A stretch of 58,899 bases of DNA from Chloroflexota bacterium (GTDB lineage Bacteria > Chloroflexota > Anaerolineae > Anaerolineales > Villigracilaceae). The notes beneath the pieces are model-generated. The model saw nothing but the letters and a program-made list of their open reading frames with translations, did not search any database and was not told where the DNA came from. The translations under genes and the position numbers were made by a program. The stretch lies in the NCBI GenBank assembly GCA_013388685.1, contig JACAET010000015.1, positions 1-58,899 of the forward strand. Reading direction: 5' to 3'. Each line of letters starts with the position of its first letter. Position 1 is the stretch's first letter. This document shows, piece after piece, positions 1 to 7,898 of this stretch.

Positions 1-478
1 ACGAGATCCAAAACATGCTTTCGGTGGGTGTAAAGACAGGCGGCGGTTCGACGCCGCCGGAGGCGGGAAGAGGCGAATGGGGAGTTAAAAAATCGAAGGC
101 GCGGACGGCAAGTTGGTCGCCGTATTTTGTAAAGAGAAAGTACAGCAACCAATACGTCACGGCGATGCGGAAGATCGCCTTGAGCAGCCGTTTGCGATTT
201 TCGGGCGAAAGCAATGAGCCGATCAGGGCGGTCAGGATGATGATCAAAATCCACACGCCAGCCTGCAGGTAGAGCGGAATCTCACGCCACGTTTCGACAA
301 GCGCGCCGGCGTCGAAGGTCATTCCCCCGGCGGGAGCTTGCAAGAGCGGGCGGGCTTCATGGAATGGAACCTTGCCCAAGCCCGCAGCAAGCGCCGTCAC
401 CGCCCCCACCGCAAGGACGGACAGCGTCAATATCCAGGGTTTCTTTTCGAACAGGGACCACATAGGAATGCGGAACAT
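1..478 (-). CDS. membrane protein, C-terminus beyond left edge
   Basis: The minus strand is open from an ATG at 478 to the window edge (about 159 codons seen). Three hydrophobic stretches are visible: near residues 13-32, 65-90 (containing VWILIIILTALIG) and 100-118 (IAVTYWLLYFLF). A Pro-rich piece (PPPVFTPTES) follows, after which the gene is cut. I do not recognise the family with certainty; membrane proteins of this layout occur beside transglutaminase/DUF58 genes in Chloroflexota, but no such neighbour is visible. A second in-frame ATG at 463 (MWSLFEKK) is possible, because a TACAAT -10-like box overlaps the first ATG. Confidence 0.6.
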   Translation of the reverse strand, partial: MFRIPMWSLFEKKPWILTLSVLAVGAVTALAAGLGKVPFHEARPLLQAPAGGMTFDAGALVETWREIPLYLQAGVWILIIILTALIGSLLSPENRKRLLKAIFRIAVTYWLLYFLFTKYGDQLAVRAFDFLTPHSPLPASGGVEPPPVFTPTESMFWIS

Positions 479-554
479 TGTACCATTGGGACGGGGTATT
501 CGAACCCCTCCCAAGGAGGATGCGGCTCTGAACTTTTGCAGGAGGCTCCAATGA

Positions 555-560
555 TATACT
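555..560 (+). promoter_or_regulatory. -10 box directly before DUF309 gene (leaderless candidate)
   Basis: TATACT lies 7 nt before the ATG at 568. Transcription would start at or next to the start codon, giving a leaderless mRNA. No Shine-Dalgarno sequence lies between the box and the ATG. The -35 region is poor (TTTGCA, spacing short). Confidence 0.4.
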
Positions 561-567
561 TCCCTCC

Positions 568-1071
568 ATGAGCGGCTGTATCGGCACGTTGCATTCGCAA
601 GCCCGCGAGGGACTGCGTCATTTCAACGCAGGGGAATATTTCGAGGCGCATGAGGCGCTCGAGTACGCGTGGAACGCCGAGGAAGGTGAAGCGAAGAAAC
701 TTTACCGGGGCATCCTGCAGATGGCTGTCGCGTATCTGCACATCCAGCGCGGAAATTACGCCGGCGCGCTCAAAGTATATGAGCGCAGCCGAAAATGGCT
801 GGAAGGATTACCCGCCGTCTGCAAGGGAGTCCATATCGGGCAATTACGCAGGGATGCCGAAAAGGTCGTCGAGGCGCTTAAGAGACTCGGTCCCGAACGA
901 ATCGGGGAGTTCGATCCGGCTTTGTTGAAACCGGTAAAATGGCAGGCAGGGAAATCCCTCTACACGTGCGACCGCTGCGGCAGCGAGATGTACGAAAAGA
1001 ATTGCAAGGTCGTCTGCCCCAACTGCGGCAATCGCTTCGACTGTTCGGACTTGAATCTTTATTTCGATTGA
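568..1071 (+). CDS. DUF309 protein with C-terminal zinc ribbon
   Basis: 167 residues. The first ~110 residues match the DUF309 helical fold: FNAGEYFEAHEALEYAW carries the family's His-Glu-Ala-Glu signature, followed by KLYRGILQMAVAYLH. The last ~40 residues form an added zinc ribbon with CDRCG and CPNCG pairs. The biochemical role of DUF309 is not established; the HEALE motif has been noted as possibly metal-binding. The ribbon suggests a second metal or nucleic-acid contact, which is inference. The gene stands alone, divergent from the membrane protein on its left, and seems to use a leaderless promoter. Confidence 0.8.
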   Translation: MSGCIGTLHSQAREGLRHFNAGEYFEAHEALEYAWNAEEGEAKKLYRGILQMAVAYLHIQRGNYAGALKVYERSRKWLEGLPAVCKGVHIGQLRRDAEKVVEALKRLGPERIGEFDPALLKPVKWQAGKSLYTCDRCGSEMYEKNCKVVCPNCGNRFDCSDLNLYFD

Positions 1072-1105
1072 GGTAATCCATACATCAATCGTTGGGGGGT
1101 CACGA

Positions 1106-1819
1106 TCAATACCGTACCACTCGAAAGGTTTTGATGCTTTCCTCGAAAACGGGAAGATTTTCAAAGAATTCGTTGATCTGCGCCACATATTCCACGTACC
1201 AAACCGTCGAACCATCCAAAAACACATAGATTAAATCGTTATAGTCAATGTTATTGATCTTGAATTCCACGACGATCCGTCTGGCTTCGACCGTGTTGAC
1301 GTAAGCCATGCGGCGATCGGCAACCCGCGCCTGATAAGGCAGGGTGGGGATTTTGGCTTCCAGGAACGCATCCAGCGAATCGCCCGTCATCAGGTCGTAG
1401 GAAACGCTCACCAGCATGGTATAGGCGGATGACTTGCTGGGAATTTCGGTAATCAACAATTCGTTTCGCGCAAAACCGGCGGTGATATTCTTTGTTTTCT
1501 TGTCCGCCAGTTTGAAATTATCAGGGAGCCAGATTTCGACCAGCGGTGTTTGATAGTGCTTCCAGCCGGCAGGAATCAATTGCTCGTAAGGAATCGGGGT
1601 CGGGGTGATGGTGGGGTTGACCGTGGGGGTAACGACAACGACAGGAGTAACGGTCGGCGCGTGGGTTGGCGTCCAGTTTGGCGCCTTTGCCGCCAGCGGG
1701 TTTCCTCGCAACACAAGCCAGCCGCCGGCGCACAACAACAGGATCAATGCCCCTGCCATGCCAGCCACAATACCAACTTGCATTCGCGTCATCCCCATGA
1801 TCCTTTGTCCATCGTTCAT
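1106..1819 (-). CDS. membrane-anchored protein with Thr/Pro linker
   Basis: 237 residues. One transmembrane helix near residues 14-36 (VGIVAGMAGALILLLCAGGWLVL region) is followed by a Thr/Pro/Val linker to about residue 78, then a globular domain of about 155 residues facing outside. The start ATG at 1819 has GGAGG about 5 nt upstream. The outer domain contains no motif I recognise; its size and beta-rich look resemble PsbP/DUF1795-like lipid- or protein-binding folds, but that is only an impression. Two other genes here (30583-31461 and 50639-52078) share the anchor-linker-domain plan. Confidence 0.7.
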   Translation of the reverse strand: MNDGQRIMGMTRMQVGIVAGMAGALILLLCAGGWLVLRGNPLAAKAPNWTPTHAPTVTPVVVVTPTVNPTITPTPIPYEQLIPAGWKHYQTPLVEIWLPDNFKLADKKTKNITAGFARNELLITEIPSKSSAYTMLVSVSYDLMTGDSLDAFLEAKIPTLPYQARVADRRMAYVNTVEARRIVVEFKINNIDYNDLIYVFLDGSTVWYVEYVAQINEFFENLPVFEESIKTFRVVRY

Positions 1820-1991
1820 ATGATCCTCCGCTTATACATTACATGGAATGCCCCGAAGGCTTCCCGACAAGAGACCGATCGAAGATCGAATTCTTTCGAC
1901 CGCCTAGCCGCAAACCCATGGCGCGGGACACGACCTCAATGATCGATGGGAGAATCTTACCCTTTCAAGCGGGAATGTGACCGTTTTAACT

Positions 1992-2627
1992 TCATGTCTG
2001 AATCAGAATCGCGCGGGCGGGCGCGCCGTCCGAACCGGCGATTTTGAGGGGCAGGCAATACAGGTCGTAAAAACCGCGCATTACGTTCGAAAGATTCAAC
2101 CCCTCCAGCACCACCACCCCCGCCCCGAGCAAAATTCTATGCGTCGGTTCGGAATCGCCGTAGGGTGCTACGGATAAATAATCCACGCCCACGAGTTGCA
2201 CGCCGCGATCCACAAGCCATTGGGCGCCGTCTTCCGTAATGGCGACGAAATCGGTTCGAAAATCCCTTACACCCTTTGCCCAGAGATGGGAATTACTCGT
2301 CCCAAACAGGATGCGTTTCATATCCGGTGTGATCTCGGAACGTTCCAGCACTTCGGAGGTGATCGCATCCACCCCATCCGGCAACTGCAGCACGTAACAG
2401 GGGCCCGTCAACACCTCGAGCGGAAGCGACTCGACCGTACGCCCATCGTTGAGAAAGTGATGCGGCGCGTCCACATGGGTGCCAAGGTGAACGCTGGAAC
2501 TGATGCGCGTCACGTTGGCGTGCGCCCCGCTGTCCATGGATTCGAATCGTTCGAGTTCGAGACCCGGGTCGCCGGGCCAGACGGGAAGGTCGGCTGAAAT
2601 CGTGAGGGAAATATCATGGATGGTCAT
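1992..2627 (-). CDS. cyclase-family metal-dependent hydrolase (kynurenine formamidase-like)
   Basis: 211 residues from the ATG at 2627, which has CAGGAG 7 nt upstream; a TTG at 2651 would overlap the preceding gene and has no ribosome site. The family signature LGTHVDAPHHF (HxTHxDxPxHF type) supplies the zinc ligands, preceded by LPVWPGDPG and followed by VDYLSVAPYGD. Members hydrolyse arylformamides or related amide/imide bonds in the cytoplasm. The gene follows the MenC-like gene by only 20 nt on the same strand, so they are probably cotranscribed, which suggests a shared substrate. Kynurenine formamidase itself cannot be claimed from sequence. Confidence 0.85.
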   Translation of the reverse strand: MTIHDISLTISADLPVWPGDPGLELERFESMDSGAHANVTRISSSVHLGTHVDAPHHFLNDGRTVESLPLEVLTGPCYVLQLPDGVDAITSEVLERSEITPDMKRILFGTSNSHLWAKGVRDFRTDFVAITEDGAQWLVDRGVQLVGVDYLSVAPYGDSEPTHRILLGAGVVVLEGLNLSNVMRGFYDLYCLPLKIAGSDGAPARAILIQT

Positions 2628-2647
2628 GGTTAACTCCTGAACAGGTC

Positions 2648-3757
2648 TCAACGCGACAGGGTTATGGACGCCAGCGTAAACTCCTTCAATGCGTCTTCGT
2701 CAATGGTCACACCCAACCCGGCTTTATCGGGAACGGTGATCGTGCTGTCGGCGTTCAACACAAAATGCTCGTTCGTGATATCACGATGATAGTAACGGTC
2801 GGAGGCGGAGATGTCGCCCGGCAGGACGTAGCCCGGCAGAGAGGCAATCGCCAAATTCGAGGCGCGTCCGACACCCGTCTCCAGCATCCCGCCGCACCAG
2901 ACCGGAAGATTCCGCTCGCGGCAATAATCATGAATCAAAATGCCCTGGCTCAGTCCGCCCACCCGCGCAGGCTTGATATTGATGTTGCGGCAGGCTTTCA
3001 TTTCGACCGCATACCGCGCGTGGCGCGGCGTGACAATGCTCTCGTCCAGGCAGATCGCCGTTTTGAACTGCGCCTGCAGTTTGCGATGATCCCAGATGTC
3101 ATCTTCGAACAGAGGCTGTTCGATCAACAGCAGGTTCAGATCGTCGAGCGGTTTGAGCACGGCGGCGGTCTCCAGCGTGTACGCCGAGTTCGCATCCACC
3201 TGCAGGCGCAAATCGGGAAATGCCTTGCGGACAGCGGTCGTCTCTTCGACTTCGCGTCCCGGCTTGATTTTGATCTTGACGCGGCGATAGCCCTGCGCCA
3301 GATAGGACTCGACGGTTCGCACCAGTGCCGAGGCGGTTTCCTGAATCCCAATCGAAACCCCCACTTCGACCTTTTCCCGCACCCCGCCGAACATTTCGCG
3401 CAGCGATTTACCGTCCCGCTTGCCAAGCAGGTCCCAAAGAGCCATCTCCACGCCGGCTTTGGCGAGATGATGCCCGCGGATGCGCTCCACACGGCGCTGA
3501 AAATCGAGCGCGTCGGTCACATCCTGCCCGAGGAGGAGCGGCGCAATAAAATCCTTGAGGATATGCCAGGCAGTGCCGGTCGTCTCGTAGTTGTAACCCG
3601 GTTCGCGCGAAGCGACGCACTCCCCGTAGCCGGTCAAACCGTCCGCGTTCAGGGTGACAAGAATACATTCCCGCTGCGTCTCGCGCCCAAACGAGGTCTC
3701 GAACGGCGCGACCAAAGGCATGGAAAGATGGCGCAGGCTGAAAGAGTTTATTTTCAT
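2648..3757 (-). CDS. menC: enolase-superfamily enzyme, MenC / N-acylamino acid racemase type
   Basis: 369 residues from ATG 3757 (GAGGTGA just upstream). The enolase-superfamily barrel is complete: VKIKIKPG gives the KxK catalytic lysine, LQVDANSAY the first metal Asp, LLIEQPLFEDD the metal Glu, ICLDESIVTP the third metal ligand, and NIKPARVGGLSQ the second catalytic lysine. CGGMLETGVGRASN near the C-terminus is typical of the o-succinylbenzoate synthase / N-acylamino acid racemase subgroup. OSBS makes o-succinylbenzoate for menaquinone. No other men gene is in the window, and the partner is a cyclase-family hydrolase, so a racemase role in amide metabolism is equally possible. Confidence 0.8.
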   Translation of the reverse strand: MKINSFSLRHLSMPLVAPFETSFGRETQRECILVTLNADGLTGYGECVASREPGYNYETTGTAWHILKDFIAPLLLGQDVTDALDFQRRVERIRGHHLAKAGVEMALWDLLGKRDGKSLREMFGGVREKVEVGVSIGIQETASALVRTVESYLAQGYRRVKIKIKPGREVEETTAVRKAFPDLRLQVDANSAYTLETAAVLKPLDDLNLLLIEQPLFEDDIWDHRKLQAQFKTAICLDESIVTPRHARYAVEMKACRNINIKPARVGGLSQGILIHDYCRERNLPVWCGGMLETGVGRASNLAIASLPGYVLPGDISASDRYYHRDITNEHFVLNADSTITVPDKAGLGVTIDEDALKEFTLASITLSR

Positions 3758-3798
3758 CAATCACCTCAAAGACCCCGGCAAGCCGTGACGCCACCGGC

Positions 3799-4326
3799 CT
3801 ATGATTCCGCTGGCGCTTCCTGCCCATCTTCTTCTAATTTCAAACCCCGCAATGCCTCGTCCACGCTGGTGGCGGCGTCGCGGCGCATTCCCGCGGCGGG
3901 CGTACCGCAATAGGGGCAAATATTCCACGGCAGTTCCATCAGTTTGTCGCAGTTTTCGCAGTTCTTTTTGAGTTTGGTATGACAATTCGGGCAGACCTGC
4001 CAGTCGTCCTTGACCCGCCGCTCGCAACCCGGGCAAAGCGGAAGATCCTCCAAAGCCTGAAGCAACGCCTCCTCTTCGAGAGTCTTTTGATAATCCTCTT
4101 CGAGCGTCCGCGGCGGGCGCAGAATGAGGTAGACGAGAACCCCCGGCAGATTGAGCACAGCCACCAGCAGAGTAGCGAGCGCGTGTACAAGCGGATCGCG
4201 GGCACGGGCGCGGATATCGCGGTACGCCCACACAATGAGCGCGACCCACAACGCGGCAAGGAACGCGCCGCCAAAGCCGGTCAAAACAAGAAACAAGTTG
4301 CTGACGAATGCGGGATCCAGAGTCAT
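3799..4326 (-). CDS. membrane protein with double zinc ribbon
   Basis: 175 residues. Two transmembrane helices occupy about residues 9-33 and 47-69. They are followed by an acidic helix (EEDYQKTLEEEALLQALEDL) and a double zinc ribbon with four Cys pairs: CPGC, CPNC, CENC and CPYCG. The soluble tail is probably cytoplasmic. Zinc ribbons of this kind mediate protein or nucleic-acid contacts; no enzymatic residues are visible. It lies upstream of menC on the same strand with a 41-nt gap, so it could share a transcript. Function unknown. Confidence 0.75.
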   Translation of the reverse strand: MTLDPAFVSNLFLVLTGFGGAFLAALWVALIVWAYRDIRARARDPLVHALATLLVAVLNLPGVLVYLILRPPRTLEEDYQKTLEEEALLQALEDLPLCPGCERRVKDDWQVCPNCHTKLKKNCENCDKLMELPWNICPYCGTPAAGMRRDAATSVDEALRGLKLEEDGQEAPAES

Positions 4327-4404
4327 AACACCTCGGTGAGGGAGTCGGTCCTTCGATGGCGCTTTGCTCCGCTCGGAATGGAAGTGAATCTATTGTATCC
4401 CATC

Positions 4405-5640
4405 TCACGGTGTCGTGTGGTGAAAGAACCATTCGCCTTCGCCCTGGGAGGCATACGAATTTGCGCCGATGACCTCGTAAAACGTTATCCCGGGATGCAG
4501 CGGAATCGGCGTTCCAGATGCGGTCATCAACAGAAGCGGCTGATCCTTCGCAATACGCACCCACTTGGCAGGGAAACCCAACCCATTGCGAAAGACATAT
4601 GCCTCCCCCGATCCGGTCATGTCAATATGGTAGACCTCGTCGTCCTCCTGATAGGGATTGGCAAACTCATGATAGGCGAACAGAACGACCACATTTGAAG
4701 CGTGGACATGCAGCCCCGTAACGTTATCCCACAAAGGTGCATACGCTTCCTCTCTGCCATCCCGCGTATCTTGTTTCTCCTGATAGCGTACATATTCCTG
4801 CGAATCGGGGATGTATTCCCAATAATTGTAGGAATACTCGGAAAAATACGTGTAAATCCGTATCGCTTCCAGGCTGATTTCCTGCGGCGGCTCCAACTGG
4901 AAGTCGCCGCGCAGGCGGGGTTTGTCGGCGGGCAGGTTGTTCTTTGCAACGCAGTCATCCCACAGGAAGGTATTGAAGTAATAATTATTGTACTCTTCGA
5001 CGCTGCGCGAGGACATGAGCCGGTAAGGGGGACACGAACCAATCTCGGGAACGGCGAGAAATTCCGCAATGTCGGTCGTCTTGAAATACTCCAGCACGCG
5101 TTGATCGGCGAATTTGAACATGAGATACGCCTGGTACATGCGGACGATATGTTCATCGAAGAAGCGCCCCGACCGGACGGGTCCCACCCATTCAGAGTTG
5201 TTTCCGTAGAAAATGGCGATGAACCGCGTCAAACCGCCCTCGATGTAATATTCGAAAACCTGGTCGGCAAGCGTCAACCCCGACTGCGGGCGAACATAAC
5301 GCGGGTAATTCGCAACCTTGATCGCCATCGGCCTGCGCTCGAGCAAAGACGGATCGGCTTGCGGCAGACCCGTGAGCGGGTTGATCACGGGCGGCAGTGT
5401 GGCGGTCGGCGGCACAGTGGGAATCAACGTCGCGGTGGGGATGGAGGTTGGCAGAGTCACTGTCGGCAGGGAGAAGGGCGTCGGCGCCGCGCCGGCATAA
5501 AGTGAGTCGGGGGCGCCTTCCTGTAAAGGTCGAAAAGGGGTCGGGGAGGAAATTCCAACCGCAGAGGCTTCATCCGCCGCGATGGAACATCCGGAGAGAA
5601 GGAACAGAACGCATACAGCCATCACCAGGCGTGGACACAT
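4405..5640 (-). CDS. DUF3048 (YerB-like) lipoprotein
   Basis: 411 residues from ATG 5640. A lipoprotein signal ends in LLSGC, then comes a Thr/Pro linker to about residue 75, then the DUF3048 pair of domains beginning NPLTGLP and continuing RPMAIKVANYP, LADQVFEYYIEGG, YGNNSEWVGPVRSGR. In Bacillus the family member is YerB, an envelope lipoprotein of unknown reaction. Length fits the family. A TACAAT box ends 6 nt before the ATG, suggesting a leaderless transcript; the upstream TTG has no ribosome site. Confidence 0.88.
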   Translation of the reverse strand: MCPRLVMAVCVLFLLSGCSIAADEASAVGISSPTPFRPLQEGAPDSLYAGAAPTPFSLPTVTLPTSIPTATLIPTVPPTATLPPVINPLTGLPQADPSLLERRPMAIKVANYPRYVRPQSGLTLADQVFEYYIEGGLTRFIAIFYGNNSEWVGPVRSGRFFDEHIVRMYQAYLMFKFADQRVLEYFKTTDIAEFLAVPEIGSCPPYRLMSSRSVEEYNNYYFNTFLWDDCVAKNNLPADKPRLRGDFQLEPPQEISLEAIRIYTYFSEYSYNYWEYIPDSQEYVRYQEKQDTRDGREEAYAPLWDNVTGLHVHASNVVVLFAYHEFANPYQEDDEVYHIDMTGSGEAYVFRNGLGFPAKWVRIAKDQPLLLMTASGTPIPLHPGITFYEVIGANSYASQGEGEWFFHHTTP

Positions 5641-5734
5641 GGGTGGATTGTACAACAATCAAACGCGCCTGCACATCCCGGGGCTGCGAAACGTCCGCGC
5701 CGCGCTGTCGAAGTACTGATAAAATTGCCCCAAC

Positions 5735-7297
5735 ATGTTCATCTTCATCACCGTCGGATTACTCTTGCTGACCGCGCTGTTTCTGCTGACTCTCCGGTTT
5801 ATGCTTCCCGATTTTCGGTTCGCATGGCTGACGGCAACCGGCGGAGCGTTCCTCGCCTGGATAAGCGTTTTCTTCTGGCAGACGGGAATGCCGGCAAGTG
5901 TGGCGCTCCCCCTGTGGCAACCCGAAAGCGTCTTCCGTCAATCGCCGCTCTTCCTTGCGGATGGCATTGCATGGGCTTTCGCGCTCAGCGTCACGACCAT
6001 TTGCCTGGCGGTGATCATAACCTCTGTCGCCCGCGATAACTTTCCCAGCCCACTCAGTTGGATCGGCGTGCTGACGTTGACCGGCTTGGGGGTGCTGGCC
6101 GTGACCGCCGACAACCCTCTGACGCTTGTCCTGCTCTGGGCGGCAATAGACCTGACCGAAATGACCTCACAAATGCGGTTCGTGGAAAATCCGCGCTTGA
6201 GCGAACGCGTGGTGATATCTTTCGCTTCACGCGTAACCGGAATCCTGATCCTGCTGTGGGCAAACATGGTCAGCGCCTCGGAGGGTTTCGTCCTGGATTT
6301 TTCATCTCCCCCGCCGCGCGCGGGCATCTATCTCATCATTGCCTCCGCGCTCCGGTTGGGCGTGCTTCCGATCCATCTGCCGTATGCAAGCGAATCCTCC
6401 TTCAGGAGAGGCTTTGGTACAGCCCTGCGGATGATCTCGTCCGGTTCGAGCCTGATCTTGTTGGCACGCATCCCGCCCGACAGCGTCTCCTCATCCATCA
6501 CGCCGGTTTTGACGCTCCTGGTGGCGGCTGCCGCGCTTTATGGCGCGTGGATGTGGTTACGCGCGCCCGACGAACTTGCCGGGCGTCCCTACTGGTTGAT
6601 CGGGCTGGGTTCGCTGGCGGTCGCTTCCGCCCTGCGCGGCAACCCAATCGGCGCCACAGCCTGGAGTTGCGCGTTGATCCTTTGCGGAGGCGTGTTGTTC
6701 CTCGCCTCTGCAAAAAGCAGATGGCTCGAGACGGGACTGCTGGTTGGTCTTTGGGGCATTTCCGCCCTGCCATTCTCGCTGACCGCCTCCGGCTGGGTCA
6801 ATCCTTCGGGAACCCATGGATATATCGTTCCGTTTTTGGTAGCGGCGCAGGCAATGTTACTGGCAGGTTATCATCGCCAAAGTCAGCGCTCCGCGGCGCG
6901 CACATCCTTCGAGAATCAACCCATTTGGGCAAAAAATGTCTACCCGCTTGGCGTGTATGTCATCCTGCTGACCATCCTGCTGCTCGGCTTTTTCGGCTGG
7001 GAGGGAACGCTTCAAATTGGCAATTGGGCGCTCGGAGTCACCGCTGCGTTCCTGATGGTCGGCGTACTGTGGCTCATTCCGCGCGTACGCCTGCTCAATC
7101 CGGTGCGCGCCCATTGGGTGCGCACCACCGATTCAACCCAGCCGGATATCATATACCGAACGATTTGGACGGCATATCGCGCGGTCAGAAGACTTTTGAA
7201 TGCCTTCTCGAACGTATTGGAAGGTGAGAGCGGCATCATGTGGACCTTGCTCTTTTTGGTTTTATTCATTTCGATTTTCTCCCAAGCCGCGCCCTGA
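5735..7297 (+). CDS. complex I / hydrogenase-4 antiporter-like membrane subunit (NuoL/M/N type)
   Basis: 520 residues, about 14 hydrophobic segments. The conserved TM7-region signature of NuoL/M/N proteins is recognisable as ASALRLGVLPIHLPYASES, but the proton-path lysine five residues before the conserved Pro is Arg. The TM5 Glu motif is also degenerate (LLWAAIDLTEM). First gene of a three-gene cluster (gap 4 nt, then a 4-nt overlap). No NuoB/C/D/I, hydrogenase or Mrp A/B/D/E/F/G gene is next to it. A -10-like TAAAAT at 5720 lies 9 nt before the ATG. It may form part of a membrane arm whose partner is encoded elsewhere. Confidence 0.78.
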   Translation: MFIFITVGLLLLTALFLLTLRFMLPDFRFAWLTATGGAFLAWISVFFWQTGMPASVALPLWQPESVFRQSPLFLADGIAWAFALSVTTICLAVIITSVARDNFPSPLSWIGVLTLTGLGVLAVTADNPLTLVLLWAAIDLTEMTSQMRFVENPRLSERVVISFASRVTGILILLWANMVSASEGFVLDFSSPPPRAGIYLIIASALRLGVLPIHLPYASESSFRRGFGTALRMISSGSSLILLARIPPDSVSSSITPVLTLLVAAAALYGAWMWLRAPDELAGRPYWLIGLGSLAVASALRGNPIGATAWSCALILCGGVLFLASAKSRWLETGLLVGLWGISALPFSLTASGWVNPSGTHGYIVPFLVAAQAMLLAGYHRQSQRSAARTSFENQPIWAKNVYPLGVYVILLTILLLGFFGWEGTLQIGNWALGVTAAFLMVGVLWLIPRVRLLNPVRAHWVRTTDSTQPDIIYRTIWTAYRAVRRLLNAFSNVLEGESGIMWTLLFLVLFISIFSQAAP

Positions 7298-7301
7298 TGC
7301 C

Positions 7302-7898
7302 ATGACACCGTTCCTTTCACAAATCGTCATTCTGCTGCTCGTCGCCACCTCCACCGGGATTCTGCTGGCGCGCAAATGGCGCTGGCTGATCGCATTTCTG
7401 TCCGCCCAATACGCGGGTGTTTTCCTCCTTGCCCTGCAGCACCTGCCGCTCGGCATGGCAACCGTCAAAGTCATTGCAGGCTGGATGGGCGCCGCCATCT
7501 TGGGCATGACACATTCGAGCCTCGAGGAGGAACGCCCGGAGACGCTGCCGCAGGGGCGTTTCTTCCGCCTGGTTGCCGCCGGCATCGTCCTTTTGATCGC
7601 CGGAACCGGCGCCCCCTTTGTAGACAGTCTGATGGCAAATGCAGGCATGATCGTTTCCGCCGGGGGCATGCTGTTGATCGGCATGGGGCTCATCCACCTC
7701 GGTGTGACCGATCAACCTTTGCGCGTGACAATCGGCTTGATGACCGTACTGGCCGGCTTCGAGGTCTTGTACGCCGCCGTCGAAAACTCGATTCTGGTCG
7801 CGGCGCTACTGGCCACGATTACTCTCGGGCTTGCTCTGACGGGCTCTTACCTGATGATCGCATCCGCAAAAGAAGAAAACCAGGCGGAGACGATATGA
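7302..7898 (+). CDS. HyfE / NuoK-like membrane subunit
   Basis: 198 residues from ATG 7302; the longer upstream reading overlaps the previous gene and has no ribosome site. About six transmembrane helices are visible, the first spanning IVILLLVATSTGILLA. Length and position between two NuoL/M/N-like genes fit the HyfE-type (double-length NuoK/MrpC) subunit of hydrogenase-4-like membrane complexes. The stop overlaps the next ATG (ATGA). Sequence motifs are weak, so the assignment relies partly on context. Confidence 0.65.
   Translation: MTPFLSQIVILLLVATSTGILLARKWRWLIAFLSAQYAGVFLLALQHLPLGMATVKVIAGWMGAAILGMTHSSLEEERPETLPQGRFFRLVAAGIVLLIAGTGAPFVDSLMANAGMIVSAGGMLLIGMGLIHLGVTDQPLRVTIGLMTVLAGFEVLYAAVENSILVAALLATITLGLALTGSYLMIASAKEENQAETI

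Noticed and set aside
485..512. tRNA-like T-arm on the minus strand (GGGGTTCGAATACCCC)
   Set aside because: No C at the position that closes a T-loop, and no acceptor, D or anticodon arm nearby. Probably a chance palindrome.
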